Assembly: GCA_049969475.1 (NCBI GenBank)
Contig: JBMFOU010000002.1
Coordinates: forward strand, 1 to 64,000
Reading direction: 5' to 3'
DNA: 64,000 bases
Origin: UBA2030 sp049969475
Lineage (GTDB): Bacteria; Bacteroidota; Bacteroidia; Bacteroidales; TTA-H9
In this document: one piece after another, positions 1 to 8,749 of the stretch
How the letters are laid out: each line of letters begins with the position of its first letter
How positions within the stretch are numbered: the stretch's first letter is position 1
The notes under the pieces: model-generated
The model's input: the letters and a program-made list of their open reading frames with translations, nothing else
Told to the model about the DNA's origin: nothing
The model's database searches: none
Translations under genes and position numbers: made by a program

Positions 1-180
1 GCCCATCAGGCCGGCCAAATAGATGACTCCCAGGGCCAGAAAACCAACAATAAATCCCAAAAGCAGGGAGTATATCCAGGGTCGTAAAGTTCCATCGGGA
101 TATTTATAACGCATGAAGGCATACAAAGCTGTTGCTATGGTTACCGGTATAAGAAGGTAGACGAATTCAATAACTTTCAT
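1..180 (-). CDS. N-terminal part of an unidentified integral membrane protein (cut by window edge)
   Basis: The reverse strand encodes 60 codons from an ATG at 178-180 with no stop before the window edge, so only the N-terminus is visible. It contains two hydrophobic segments, about residues 3-21 and 37-58, separated by a short polar loop with a YKYPDG motif. The layout of a first helix, a charged loop with Pro and Asp, and a second helix resembles the start of PrsW-type intramembrane proteases. This is a weak guess, because the catalytic motifs would lie outside the window. It is divergent from the cupin gene at 251. Confidence 0.6.
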   Translation of the reverse strand, partial: MKVIEFVYLLIPVTIATALYAFMRYKYPDGTLRPWIYSLLLGFIVGFLALGVIYLAGLMG

Positions 181-210
181 GATGTGCAGGATTAACTTGC
201 CAAAAATAAG

Positions 211-218
211 TAAATTTG
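211..218 (+). promoter_or_regulatory. Candidate promoter -7 element for cupin-rsgA
   Basis: TAAATTTG matches the Bacteroidota primary sigma factor -7 consensus TAnnTTTG exactly. It lies 32 bases before the ATG of the cupin gene. No convincing TTTG/TTG -33 box is seen at the usual 19-20 base spacing, so the assignment rests on the -7 element and position. Confidence 0.45.
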
Positions 219-250
219 TAACTGTTTGCAAATAGTAAAACTTCGATAAC

Positions 251-520
251 ATGGGACTTTTTGAAAAAAGAAGATTAAGCGAAGAAGAAATTGAGGCCAA
301 AGGCATTCGGGACTGGCCTACGTGGGAAAAGGAAGTATCCCGTTTTCCCTGGACTTATGACGAAACGGAAGAGTGTTATTTTCTGGAAGGTGAAGTCCTC
401 ATTGAGACGGATGAAGGCAATTTTACATTGGGCCCAGGTGATTACGTGGTATTTCATGAAGGATTGAAATGTGTATGGGATATTCGTAAGCCAGTTAAAA
501 AACATTATAATTTTTCGTAG
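251..520 (+). CDS. Small single-domain cupin protein
   Basis: This 89-residue protein has the cupin_3 (DUF861/EutQ-like) pattern. A lead-in with RDWPTWEKE is followed by a beta-barrel in which CYFLEGEVLIETDEG forms motif 1 and the LGPGDYVVFHEGLKCVWDI region forms motif 2. The family is related to ureidoglycine aminohydrolase-type cupins, but here the domain stands alone and the substrate cannot be read from sequence. Its stop is directly followed by the ATG of rsgA, which suggests one transcript. It is full length for the small stand-alone cupins of this type. Confidence 0.8.
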   Translation: MGLFEKRRLSEEEIEAKGIRDWPTWEKEVSRFPWTYDETEECYFLEGEVLIETDEGNFTLGPGDYVVFHEGLKCVWDIRKPVKKHYNFS

Positions 521-1465
521 ATGGCGGAAACCATCGAGGGAAGGGTCATTCGCAGCACGGGAAGCTTCTACACCGTGCAACTGGAGGATGGAAGCATTTT
601 GGAATGCAGGTTAAAAGGGAAATTTAGGCTGCGCGATCTAAAAAACACCAACCCTGTGGTGGTGGGAGACCGTGTAAGCGTGATACCCGATGCGGTGCAT
701 AACACCGGAGTAATTGAGGACATCCATCCACGTACTAATTATATCATCCGCAAATCTACTCGTTCGGGCCGGGGAGTGCATATTCTGGCAGCCAACCTCG
801 ATCAGGCGTTGCTAGTAGCCACACTACACCATCCCCGCACCTCTGTTGGCTTCATCGACCGCTTTCTGGTAACGGCAGAAGCTTACAATATACCCACTAT
901 GCTTGTATTCAACAAATTAGACATTTACAACGAAGAGGATTTCCTCCTGCTCGATCGGCTGGGAGGTTATTACTCCCGGATTGGTTACGGGGTGTTGAAA
1001 ACCTCTGTTGTAAGTGGAGAAGGCATAGAGGAGCTAAAAGCCAGGCTGCACAAAAGAACATCCCTCATCGCCGGTCATTCCGGTGTAGGAAAATCGGCTC
1101 TGGTGAAGGCTGTGGAACCTGGTCTGGATATCCGAATCGGTGAAATTTCGGAATATCACCTAAAAGGCCGGCATACCACTACCTTTGCTCAGATGCATTC
1201 CCTAAGTCTTAATGGATATATTGTAGATACGCCTGGAATTAAAGAATTCGGACTTATCGACTTTAAAAAGGAAGAAGTGGGGCTGTATTTCCCGGAAATT
1301 CATGCCCGGCTCAGCGAATGCCAATATTATAACTGCACCCACGACCATGAACCCGGTTGTGCGGTAAAAAAAGCTGTTGCTAAAGGTGAGATTGCCCAAT
1401 GGCGCTACCGCAATTACCTGCACATTATACACGACGAGGAACTGGAGACACCCGAGTGGGAATAA
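521..1465 (+). CDS. rsgA: Ribosome small-subunit-dependent GTPase RsgA
   Basis: RsgA (YjeQ/EngC) is a circularly permuted GTPase that checks late 30S subunit maturation. The order of parts is diagnostic: an N-terminal OB fold (about residues 1-70), then G4 NKLD (about 129-132), the G5 region, the P-loop GHSGVGKSAL (about 187-196), G3 DTPG (about 237-240), and a C-terminal zinc knuckle with C-x5-C-x-H-x5-C spacing (about 276-290). At 314 residues it is normal length for the family. The ATG begins at the base after the cupin stop codon. No unusual feature is seen. Confidence 0.96.
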   Translation: MAETIEGRVIRSTGSFYTVQLEDGSILECRLKGKFRLRDLKNTNPVVVGDRVSVIPDAVHNTGVIEDIHPRTNYIIRKSTRSGRGVHILAANLDQALLVATLHHPRTSVGFIDRFLVTAEAYNIPTMLVFNKLDIYNEEDFLLLDRLGGYYSRIGYGVLKTSVVSGEGIEELKARLHKRTSLIAGHSGVGKSALVKAVEPGLDIRIGEISEYHLKGRHTTTFAQMHSLSLNGYIVDTPGIKEFGLIDFKKEEVGLYFPEIHARLSECQYYNCTHDHEPGCAVKKAVAKGEIAQWRYRNYLHIIHDEELETPEWE

Positions 1466-1475
1466 AAAAACACAC

Positions 1476-2138
1476 ATGACAGCCAGGGACATTATCAATA
1501 CCAGCATCCTGCCCCTAACCTTATCTGACACGGGTTTAACGGCCCTCAACCGCATGGACGAGTTTAATCTCGAAGCTCTGCCAGTAATACAGGAAGGGGA
1601 ATATTTGACTCTGCTCAGAGAAGATGAAATTTTTGAATTTAATCGCCCCGATGTTGCCCTGGGGGAGTTTCATTTTCCGGGTCGCATACCGGCAGCAGGC
1701 GAAAACCAGCACCTGCTGGAAGTTCTTCGCATTTTCGTCACCTACGCCTGCGATTTGGTAGCAGTGGTAGACGAACGCAATCGCTATCTGGGATGTATCA
1801 CCCTCAAAGAAATCATGAAAGCCCTGGCATCACTCGACATCCTTCAAAGTCCCGGTGGAATTATCATTCTGGAAGTCAATGTAAGAGATTACAGCCTTTC
1901 AGAAATTGCCCAAATCGTTGAATCGAACGATGCCAAGGTGATGGGGCTGTTCACCTCTACTCCACCCGACAGCACGAGAATGAGTATTACACTAAAAACC
2001 AATCTTATAGATATCAGCCCCATACTGGCAACTTTCAGCAGGTATGATTATACCATAGTGGCATCTTATGGCCAAGGGGCCTTGGATGATTTGCTGCGCG
2101 ATCGCTACGACTCATTGATGAACTTTCTGAATATCTGA
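1476..2138 (+). CDS. CBS-domain protein with ACT-like C-terminus
   Basis: This 220-residue protein starts MTARDIINTSILPL, typical of a protein opening directly with a CBS motif. A second CBS half follows (about residues 60-125, with VAVVDERNRYLGCITLKEI). The last 80 residues (about 130-210) have the beta-alpha-beta pattern of an ACT-like ligand fold. Such proteins bind adenine nucleotides or other small ligands and are regulatory; the ligand here is unknown. An upstream in-frame ATG at 1377 lies inside rsgA and is rejected. The ATG at 1476 is 10 bases after the rsgA stop, so co-transcription is likely. Confidence 0.82.
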   Translation: MTARDIINTSILPLTLSDTGLTALNRMDEFNLEALPVIQEGEYLTLLREDEIFEFNRPDVALGEFHFPGRIPAAGENQHLLEVLRIFVTYACDLVAVVDERNRYLGCITLKEIMKALASLDILQSPGGIIILEVNVRDYSLSEIAQIVESNDAKVMGLFTSTPPDSTRMSITLKTNLIDISPILATFSRYDYTIVASYGQGALDDLLRDRYDSLMNFLNI

Positions 2139-2142
2139 CCCC

Positions 2143-3543
2143 ATGCGATATAATCCCGGCTTGCTTATAGGCTGGATGCTTTTTATTTTTTCCCTCAGCA
2201 CCCGGGCGCAGGAAAGCCATGAACCCTATTTTATCCTAAACCAGATCAGGATCGAGGGAATCAAAATAACACGGGAACAGATTGTAAGAAGAGAAATCAC
2301 GGTGCATGAAGGAGACACCCTCCCTTCGGAGAAAATGCCTCAAATCACCCGCGAAATCCGCAGTAACCTTCTGAATGCTTCTATTTTCAATTTTGTAGAG
2401 GTTAGATTCGATACTATAGCTCCCACTCAACTCTGCCTGAACATCAAAGTAGTAGAACGCTGGTACGTCTGGCCCTACCCTATTTTTGAAATTGCCGACC
2501 GAAATTTTAATGCATGGTGGCGAGCCAAAAATTTTTCACGGATTAATTATGGGATTAACCTCATCTGGTTCAACTTCAGAGGCCGCCGCGAAACGCTTTC
2601 CTTGTTTACTCGCCTGGGATATGATCATAAAATTTCCCTTGCCTGGAACATTCCCTACCTTAACCAAAACCGAAAAATGGGTTTGGGAATAGGTATTTCC
2701 ACGGGTGGAACCCACGAAGTGGCCATCTTTACCGACTCTCTCAATAACGTCCGTTTCTTTAAGGATGAAAACAAATATCTGAAGACCGAGCAGCAGGCCT
2801 GGATTTGGCTGACTTACCGACCGGCTATACATACCACCCATACGTTGGGCCTGACGTGGAACTGTTATCACGCTCAGGATACGTTACTAAAAATAAACCC
2901 ACAGTATGGTTCTTTGCGTGTGAGTTATCCTTCAGTATTTTACCAGATCAAAATAGACTATCGCGACTATAAGCATTATCCGCTGGAGGGATGGTATGTT
3001 GATTTTTCGGCAGAAAAATGGGGATTACCTGCTTGGGGTGAAAATGCACCCCAAAACCTAAAAACAGAAACCAATCTGAGGTATTATATGCGCATTGCCC
3101 GACATTGGTATGGAGCAGCAGGATGGTATGGCAGCCTGCAGAGTGGCAGCCGCCCGCCCTACCCACTGCTCTCAGGATTGGGATATGGGCGTTATTTTGT
3201 AAGAGGATATGAATACTATGTAATAGAAGGTAATCGCCTTACTACTTTTCGGTTGAATCTAAAATACGCCCTGGTTCCCCAGAAAACTACCCGATTACCC
3301 TATATCAAAACAGAAAAATTTGCCAAAGTGCATTACGCGTTCTACCTCAATGCCTTTACGGATGCCGGTTATGCTCGGGCCTGGCACGAGTCTGTGCCTA
3401 CACATTTCAACAATCGCCTGTTATATAGTGCTGGCCTTGGACTCGACTTTGTAACCTATTATGATAAAGTTCTACGGGTAGAATATACTGTCAATCACCA
3501 GGGCGAAACAGGCATTTACCTACACTTTATTGCCAGTATCTGA
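2143..3543 (+). CDS. Short Omp85-family outer membrane protein (one POTRA plus barrel)
   Basis: A signal peptide (about residues 1-22, ending in RAQ) is followed by a single POTRA-like domain (about 26-110, FILNQIRIEGIKITREQIV and an ERWYVWPYPIFEIADRNF junction). The rest is a beta-barrel rich in alternating aromatic residues, ending with the hydrophobic residues HFIASI. The family (BamA/TamA/Surface_Ag) inserts or exports proteins at the outer membrane. At 466 residues with one POTRA it is much shorter than BamA (about 800 residues, five POTRA), so it is a specialised paralogue of unknown client. The start lies 4 bases after the CBS gene, and its stop is one base from the convergent CotH gene. 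Confidence 0.82.
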   Translation: MRYNPGLLIGWMLFIFSLSTRAQESHEPYFILNQIRIEGIKITREQIVRREITVHEGDTLPSEKMPQITREIRSNLLNASIFNFVEVRFDTIAPTQLCLNIKVVERWYVWPYPIFEIADRNFNAWWRAKNFSRINYGINLIWFNFRGRRETLSLFTRLGYDHKISLAWNIPYLNQNRKMGLGIGISTGGTHEVAIFTDSLNNVRFFKDENKYLKTEQQAWIWLTYRPAIHTTHTLGLTWNCYHAQDTLLKINPQYGSLRVSYPSVFYQIKIDYRDYKHYPLEGWYVDFSAEKWGLPAWGENAPQNLKTETNLRYYMRIARHWYGAAGWYGSLQSGSRPPYPLLSGLGYGRYFVRGYEYYVIEGNRLTTFRLNLKYALVPQKTTRLPYIKTEKFAKVHYAFYLNAFTDAGYARAWHESVPTHFNNRLLYSAGLGLDFVTYYDKVLRVEYTVNHQGETGIYLHFIASI

Positions 3544-3544
3544 T

Positions 3545-5617
3545 TCAGGGCACCCTCACTTTGACGGAAGTTGCCTGCTGATTGCCTGTCAACCGGATAA
3601 CATAAAGCCCTGAACTAAGCTTATGCGCAGGAAGGGTCAATTCATGACTACCACCTGAAAGTTCTTTTGTAAAAACTCGCATGCCTGATACCGAGTACAT
3701 CTCTATCCGCTGAAATGAACGGTTACCCCAGCTAACCCTTATCCAATCACCTTCCACTGTGCACTGCACAAGCTGCCAGCCCAGCGTAGGGCCAACTCCA
3801 GTATTCCAGCAATTTCCGGGCATATTATAGTCGAGCCAGGAGAGCCGTAATTCAATAAAATTTTTCAGGTTAAGTATTTCCCCCTGATAAGTGGTGGGAA
3901 TGGGCCAGGGATTGGGCCATACATAATGGCCCAGAATAGGCCAGGCCATAAAATTGCGCTGCTGGGGCCCATCGAGCAGGTTGGCGATAGAATCGATGTA
4001 AGCCATGAGGTGGTCTTTATGTAAAACACTCTGGCGAAGCTCGTTCCAACGACAACGAAGATTTCGTGTATATACACTGTCATCGAGCAGACGGCTCCAC
4101 CAAAAAGGAACTTGCCACCAATCGTCCTGACAGGGAAACTGATAAGCCCAACCTATATAACTATTCCCTCCGCAATAATCGGCATTTTTCCATGCCAGGT
4201 CGTAGTCCCACACAGGGCCCATACGTAATTTGCCTCCCTTGCTGTCGCGCTCTTTATGTAAAAAAGTACTCAAACGATAACCGTCTACATTTTTACTAAA
4301 CTCATTCTCAATAAAATAATCGATAAAGGTATTTTCTACTCCATATTTTCTCCACCCATTTTCCGGGTCTTGAAAATTGGGCCCGTCGAGTACCATCTCG
4401 AAAGCATCCACATAATTCTGGATGTATGCCTTTTGTACCCCAGTAATTTCAGTGGATTTGGGATAATCGTATTGGAAATAAATATACTGCCCGTTGGGAT
4501 GCACGGGAGGCGGAAAATTAGAAACCCATCCCTCGCCCCCTGAGCCGGTTTGCTTGTCTATTTTGATGATATACCCACCAGTAAGCTTATCCCCCGAATT
4601 ATACGAAGGGTCCATTTTGGCAATATTTACCCGGTTTTTGTCGCGTTTAATTTTCTCCGAGAGAACGTAGACCCCTTTGTAACGATTATTAAGCAAGAGT
4701 TCCACAAAACGATAGCGGGTAGCATAGTGGCCCATTTCCTGCCATACTTGATATGCCAATGCATTGCGCATCAGGGTTTTATCACTGTAATTTGCATTTA
4801 ATATCCAATCCGATTCAGCGGGCATACCCAATAAGGTAGTGTCAATTTCATTGCCCAGCGAGTCCCAGGTTTCAAAACCATAACTTTTTTTAGGAAAGGT
4901 CTGAGAACTGCTCCCGCGAAGCTCAATACCAATAAAACCGCTATAAGCCGGGGTATCTTCCGGATGATTAAGCGTTCCGGGGCCATTGTCTATGATTTCA
5001 AAATCGGCCATGATTTTGGGTTCGTCAATAATTTCCTGACCCTGGGTATTAATTTTCACAATAGGCAAATTACTGAAAGTAAAGGGAAAAGGAGGTAGTG
5101 CCTGATTTCCGAAGGTGATGCTCCAATTGAGCAGTGTACCCTGAATCCAATTGGGATCTTTGTCGAGTATCCACAATTTCCACACACCATTGGCATTTTG
5201 TCCGTTGTTGTGATACCCGAGATTCTCTAAAGGTTTCCAGGTGCCCGTAAAAGGGGCATTGGCAAAAATGATGGATTCAGTGGCGTCGTCGCGAAAACAA
5301 CAATTGGTATAATTGTGCCCGTCCCAACCCAGGCAGTCGCTCAATAAAACATTTTCTCCATTCGGCGCGATGAGCCTAATGCGCAGTGAACCCGTATAGT
5401 TATGCGAAATATTGATACAAACCGCCTCAAGTCCCCAGGGCGTACCCAGTGTTCCTGGATTGAGTCCACTTACTTCCAGGGAATAAAATCCTGGATTTCC
5501 ATTGTCGGGAATGGCACCTCCGGCTCCATTAAAGGTCTGAGCCTGCGAAGCAAGGGATAAAACTATTGCTGCCATAGTAGCAAGAAGATGGAGCCAGGTA
5601 ATTGAAAGCTTCCTCAT
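3545..5617 (-). CDS. Secreted CotH-like protein with P-domain and T9SS type A sorting domain
   Basis: The 690-residue protein begins at the ATG giving MRKLSITWLHLL and a signal peptide ending near SQAQ; a longer ORF start adds 21 residues ahead of it and is not favoured. A proprotein convertase P-domain follows (about residues 30-170, with SHNYTGSLRIRLIAPNGENV and GVWKLWILD). Next is a CotH spore-coat/kinase-like domain (about 190-560; motifs ELRGSSSQTFPKKSYGFE and GPVWDYDLAWKN). The tail (about 620-690) is a Por secretion domain ending RLTGNQQATSVKVRVP. Known CotH proteins are atypical protein kinases; the DYD motif is retained here. It is probably exported through the type IX system to the cell surface or medium. 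Its partner is unknown. Confidence 0.88.
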   Translation of the reverse strand: MRKLSITWLHLLATMAAIVLSLASQAQTFNGAGGAIPDNGNPGFYSLEVSGLNPGTLGTPWGLEAVCINISHNYTGSLRIRLIAPNGENVLLSDCLGWDGHNYTNCCFRDDATESIIFANAPFTGTWKPLENLGYHNNGQNANGVWKLWILDKDPNWIQGTLLNWSITFGNQALPPFPFTFSNLPIVKINTQGQEIIDEPKIMADFEIIDNGPGTLNHPEDTPAYSGFIGIELRGSSSQTFPKKSYGFETWDSLGNEIDTTLLGMPAESDWILNANYSDKTLMRNALAYQVWQEMGHYATRYRFVELLLNNRYKGVYVLSEKIKRDKNRVNIAKMDPSYNSGDKLTGGYIIKIDKQTGSGGEGWVSNFPPPVHPNGQYIYFQYDYPKSTEITGVQKAYIQNYVDAFEMVLDGPNFQDPENGWRKYGVENTFIDYFIENEFSKNVDGYRLSTFLHKERDSKGGKLRMGPVWDYDLAWKNADYCGGNSYIGWAYQFPCQDDWWQVPFWWSRLLDDSVYTRNLRCRWNELRQSVLHKDHLMAYIDSIANLLDGPQQRNFMAWPILGHYVWPNPWPIPTTYQGEILNLKNFIELRLSWLDYNMPGNCWNTGVGPTLGWQLVQCTVEGDWIRVSWGNRSFQRIEMYSVSGMRVFTKELSGGSHELTLPAHKLSSGLYVIRLTGNQQATSVKVRVP

Positions 5618-5638
5618 GATAGGTAATTTAAAACTCAA

Positions 5639-5646
5639 CAAAATTA
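5639..5646 (-). promoter_or_regulatory. Candidate promoter -7 element for the CotH-like gene
   Basis: On the reverse strand this reads TAATTTTG, an exact match to TAnnTTTG, 21 bases before the chosen ATG at 5617. This position supports the shorter start, because a transcript beginning just downstream would exclude the longer start at 5680. No clear -33 box is seen. Confidence 0.45.
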
Positions 5647-5793
5647 AGGATTTATTAACGGGTTGTGAAAAATGATTCAATAGAAGCTTTCTTTAATGCC
5701 CATTTTTCTGAATCCAATCCCTATAAGTGTGAGTTTTTAACAATTTTAAAAAAGGAAAAATGTTATTTTTACACCATCCAATTCAAAGGAACT

Positions 5794-7188
5794 ATGGCAG
5801 AAAAATACTCACGCAGAGAGATTCTCAGGCTAATGGGGCTTACCATGGGAGGGGCGCTCATACCCCGCAAGGCGTGGACGGTTAGCGAACCGGTTTATCC
5901 TCTCATGGTTCCTGCAGAAGGATTTGCCCCCACTTCTCGCACCATTACAGCCATTACATTGGGAGCCGGTTCCCGGGGTAATGTATATGGCGACTATGCC
6001 CTGAATTTTCCAGAGCAACTAAAAATCGTTGGGGTAGCAGAGCCCATTCCTATCCGTAACGAACGCTATGCCCGTAAGCACAATATTCCCGATGTTAACC
6101 GTTTCGTAACCTGGGAACATGTTTTTGAACGGACCAAGTTTGCCGATGCCATCATTGTCTCTACCCCCGACAACCTGCACTATGGGCCTGCTATGGCGGC
6201 CCTTGAAAAAGGTTACGATATACTGCTTGAAAAACCCATTTCACCCAGCGAGAGAGAATGTCGGGACATACTGGAACTAACTGAAAAAACCGGCCGCATA
6301 GTAGCAGTATGCCATGTTCTTCGCTATGCACCCTATTTTGAACGCCTGCGCAAATTGATTCAGGAAGGAGCGGTGGGTGAATTGGTAAGCATACAGCATA
6401 TGGAACCCATAGAGCATATACATATGAGCCATTCATATGTCAGAGGAAACTGGCACAGTAGCCGCGAGACTACGCCAATTATTTTGGCTAAGTCGTGCCA
6501 CGACCTCGATATTATGCGCTGGCTGGTGGATAAACCCTCACGTCGCATTCAGGCCTTTGGCAGCCTGAAATGGTTCCGTCGCGAAAACATGCCGACCGGG
6601 GCTCCTCCCCGCTGCACCGATGGTTGCCCTGTAGAAAGCACTTGCCCCTATTCTGCTCTTAAAATTTATTACAGAAACCGGGGATGGCTCTACGTTTTCG
6701 ATCTGCCAGAAGAAAAAGAAAAGCAGGGCGATGCAATTCTCAACTATCTAAAAACCACCAATTACGGTCGCTGTGTATATCAGATGGACAACGACCAGGC
6801 CGACCACTATACAGCCAACATTGAATTCGATGGAGGTATTACGGCAGCTTTCAGTATGGAGGCTTTCACTCCCTGGGGTGGACGCCGCACCCGTGTTATG
6901 GGTAGTATGGGATTCATTGAAGGGGATATGGGGCAATATACGCATTACGACTTCCGAACTGGAAAGTCGGAAACCGTGCAAAGCAACGCCATTGAGATTG
7001 AAACATACAAACATGCTGGTCATGGGGGTGGCGACTGGCGGTTGGTTGCCAATTGGGTGCAGGCCGTCGATAAGCAGGACCCATCTCTGCTGACTTCTAC
7101 TATAGCTCAAAGCATTGAAAGTCATGTAATGGGATTTGCCGCTGAGCGAAGCCGCCATAATGGAACCGTTGAAAACATCGTAATGTAA
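5794..7188 (+). CDS. Tat-exported Gfo/Idh/MocA-family oxidoreductase
   Basis: This 464-residue protein opens MAEKYSRREILRLMG, a twin-arginine-like signal (SRREIL plus a hydrophobic stretch). A Rossmann NAD(P)-binding domain follows (GAGSRGNVYGDYA, about residues 47-60) with the family EKPISPS motif and an HDLDIMRWL motif. A Cys-rich insertion, C-x3-C-x5-C followed by PYSALK (about residues 272-285), is typical of one secreted Bacteroidota branch. The family oxidises or reduces sugars and glycosides; no substrate can be assigned. The start at 5794 is chosen because it is preceded by AAAGGA and gives the Tat signal. Upstream in-frame codons (from 5665) give no export signal. A strong terminator follows. 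Confidence 0.88.
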   Translation: MAEKYSRREILRLMGLTMGGALIPRKAWTVSEPVYPLMVPAEGFAPTSRTITAITLGAGSRGNVYGDYALNFPEQLKIVGVAEPIPIRNERYARKHNIPDVNRFVTWEHVFERTKFADAIIVSTPDNLHYGPAMAALEKGYDILLEKPISPSERECRDILELTEKTGRIVAVCHVLRYAPYFERLRKLIQEGAVGELVSIQHMEPIEHIHMSHSYVRGNWHSSRETTPIILAKSCHDLDIMRWLVDKPSRRIQAFGSLKWFRRENMPTGAPPRCTDGCPVESTCPYSALKIYYRNRGWLYVFDLPEEKEKQGDAILNYLKTTNYGRCVYQMDNDQADHYTANIEFDGGITAAFSMEAFTPWGGRRTRVMGSMGFIEGDMGQYTHYDFRTGKSETVQSNAIEIETYKHAGHGGGDWRLVANWVQAVDKQDPSLLTSTIAQSIESHVMGFAAERSRHNGTVENIVM

Positions 7189-7209
7189 ATATGACTTTGA
7201 TATAAAGCA

Positions 7210-7246
7210 AACGAGGCTGCCTCAGATAATTCGAGGCAGCCTCGTT
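7210..7246 (+). terminator. Strong intrinsic terminator after the Gfo/Idh/MocA gene
   Basis: A perfect 14-bp inverted repeat (7210-7223 AACGAGGCTGCCTC with 7233-7246) encloses a 9-base loop and is followed by a T-rich tail (7245-7253). It lies 22 bases after the oxidoreductase stop. It may also act on readthrough from the convergent E3 gene, but the T-tract suits the plus strand. Confidence 0.88.
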
Positions 7247-7369
7247 ATATTTTATCGGAATAGATTTCGCTTGATAGAGCAGCTTCGGAAAACAGTTCTC
7301 AGCAGTTTCTTACAACTGATACAATTGAAAGCGCTCCCATTACTTATTTTCTCGATGAAAAGAAAGCGG

Positions 7370-8728
7370 TCAGATATGTATGGCTTTGTCTACAGCAGCA
7401 AATCCGGCCTCCATAAACACCTCAGAGAGCGTGGGATGAGCGTGGATGGTCTGCGCTACATCGTAAACCGTAGCTTCAATGGTAAGGAAGGCGCCGGCTT
7501 CGGCAATCATATCGGTAGCGTTGTGCGATACAATCTGCACACCTAATACCTGCCCGTATTTTTTCTCAGAGAGAATACGTACAAATCCTTCGGTGCTTCC
7601 CTCGGTCATAGCCTTTCCATTGGCAGAGAGCGGAAACTCACTTATCTTGTAATCGATGCCATCTTCTTTTAACTGGGCCTCAGTTTTTCCGATCTGAGCC
7701 ACTTCGGGATCGCTGTACATGTTGAGCGGATAGCGGGCCGGATCAAGCACCTCTTTCACTCCTTTGATGAAATGGATGGTATGGTAACCCTGGGCTGAAC
7801 CCACATGGGCAAACATACTCTGACCATTGACATCACCCACGGCAAAAATATTTTCGTAGTTGGTCTGGAAATATTCGTTGGTTACAATGAAACCATCCTT
7901 AACTGTAAGCTGGATGTCCATGGGTGGAATGACTCCCCTACGCGATTTGGAGTTGATAACCACATCGCAGGGCACCTTCCGATCGCCTAATACCAGGTAG
8001 TCACCTTCGAAATGGCTGTTGTCGGCCAATGCAGCGGCATGGAAAATGACTTCTACCTTGTCTTTTTTCAGGCGATTGAGCATCCAATGGGCCAGATATT
8101 CGTCGGCCAGAGGCATGATGCGATCGCCAGGAACAAGCAGGGTTACCGAACGGTCAATCAACGCAAAGAATTGGGCCATTTCTACAGCAATGGAACCTTC
8201 GCCCACCACTACCACATTTTGTGGTAATTCATCGAGCTGGAAAAAACGGTCGAGTTCAATGACCTTTTCGGCCGGTAGCTTTGCTTTGAGCGGCTCGTGG
8301 TACGACCCAGTGGCAATGATGATATTCCGTGCAGTGAGGCTTCGGTTCTCCACGGTTACTGAATTCGCCCCTGTAATGCGTGCCTCGCCAGCAATTACTT
8401 CGACTCCATTTTTTTTGAGCAAATAAGCAACACCCGAAGTTAATTTTTTAACTATCTGGTTGGCCCGATCGCGAGCCTGTTTCCAGTCGAAGTGTATTTT
8501 GTCCTTATCAATGCCGGCAATTCCGAAGGTAGCCGCATCGTTACGGATGCGCCGGTAAAGCTTTCCACTTTCGATGACTGCCTTGCTGGGGATACAGCCC
8601 CAGTTGAGGCACATGCCCCCAATATGTTTTTTCTCAATAAGGGCAGTCCTCAACCCTACCTGTCCGGCACGAATAGCAGCTACATAACCTGCAGGCCCGG
8701 CACCTATTATAATCACATCGTATTCCAT
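7370..8728 (-). CDS. lpdA: Dihydrolipoyl dehydrogenase (E3)
   Basis: E3 reoxidises the dihydrolipoyl groups of 2-oxoacid dehydrogenase E2 with FAD and NAD. The protein (452 residues, normal length) shows the FAD-binding GAGPAGYVAAIRAG at the N-terminus, the redox disulfide CLNWGC (about residues 40-45), an NAD-binding VVVGEGSIAVEMAQ (about 173-186), the second FAD contact IFAVGDVNG, and the C-terminal active-site HAHPTLSE. It is the last gene of the E1 alpha-E1 beta-E2-E3 operon and starts 21 bases after the E2 stop, so it most likely serves this complex. It could also serve other complexes or a glycine cleavage system elsewhere. Confidence 0.96.
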   Translation of the reverse strand: MEYDVIIIGAGPAGYVAAIRAGQVGLRTALIEKKHIGGMCLNWGCIPSKAVIESGKLYRRIRNDAATFGIAGIDKDKIHFDWKQARDRANQIVKKLTSGVAYLLKKNGVEVIAGEARITGANSVTVENRSLTARNIIIATGSYHEPLKAKLPAEKVIELDRFFQLDELPQNVVVVGEGSIAVEMAQFFALIDRSVTLLVPGDRIMPLADEYLAHWMLNRLKKDKVEVIFHAAALADNSHFEGDYLVLGDRKVPCDVVINSKSRRGVIPPMDIQLTVKDGFIVTNEYFQTNYENIFAVGDVNGQSMFAHVGSAQGYHTIHFIKGVKEVLDPARYPLNMYSDPEVAQIGKTEAQLKEDGIDYKISEFPLSANGKAMTEGSTEGFVRILSEKKYGQVLGVQIVSHNATDMIAEAGAFLTIEATVYDVAQTIHAHPTLSEVFMEAGFAAVDKAIHI

Positions 8729-8749
8729 AGTTGTTGTTGATTTTCGTTT

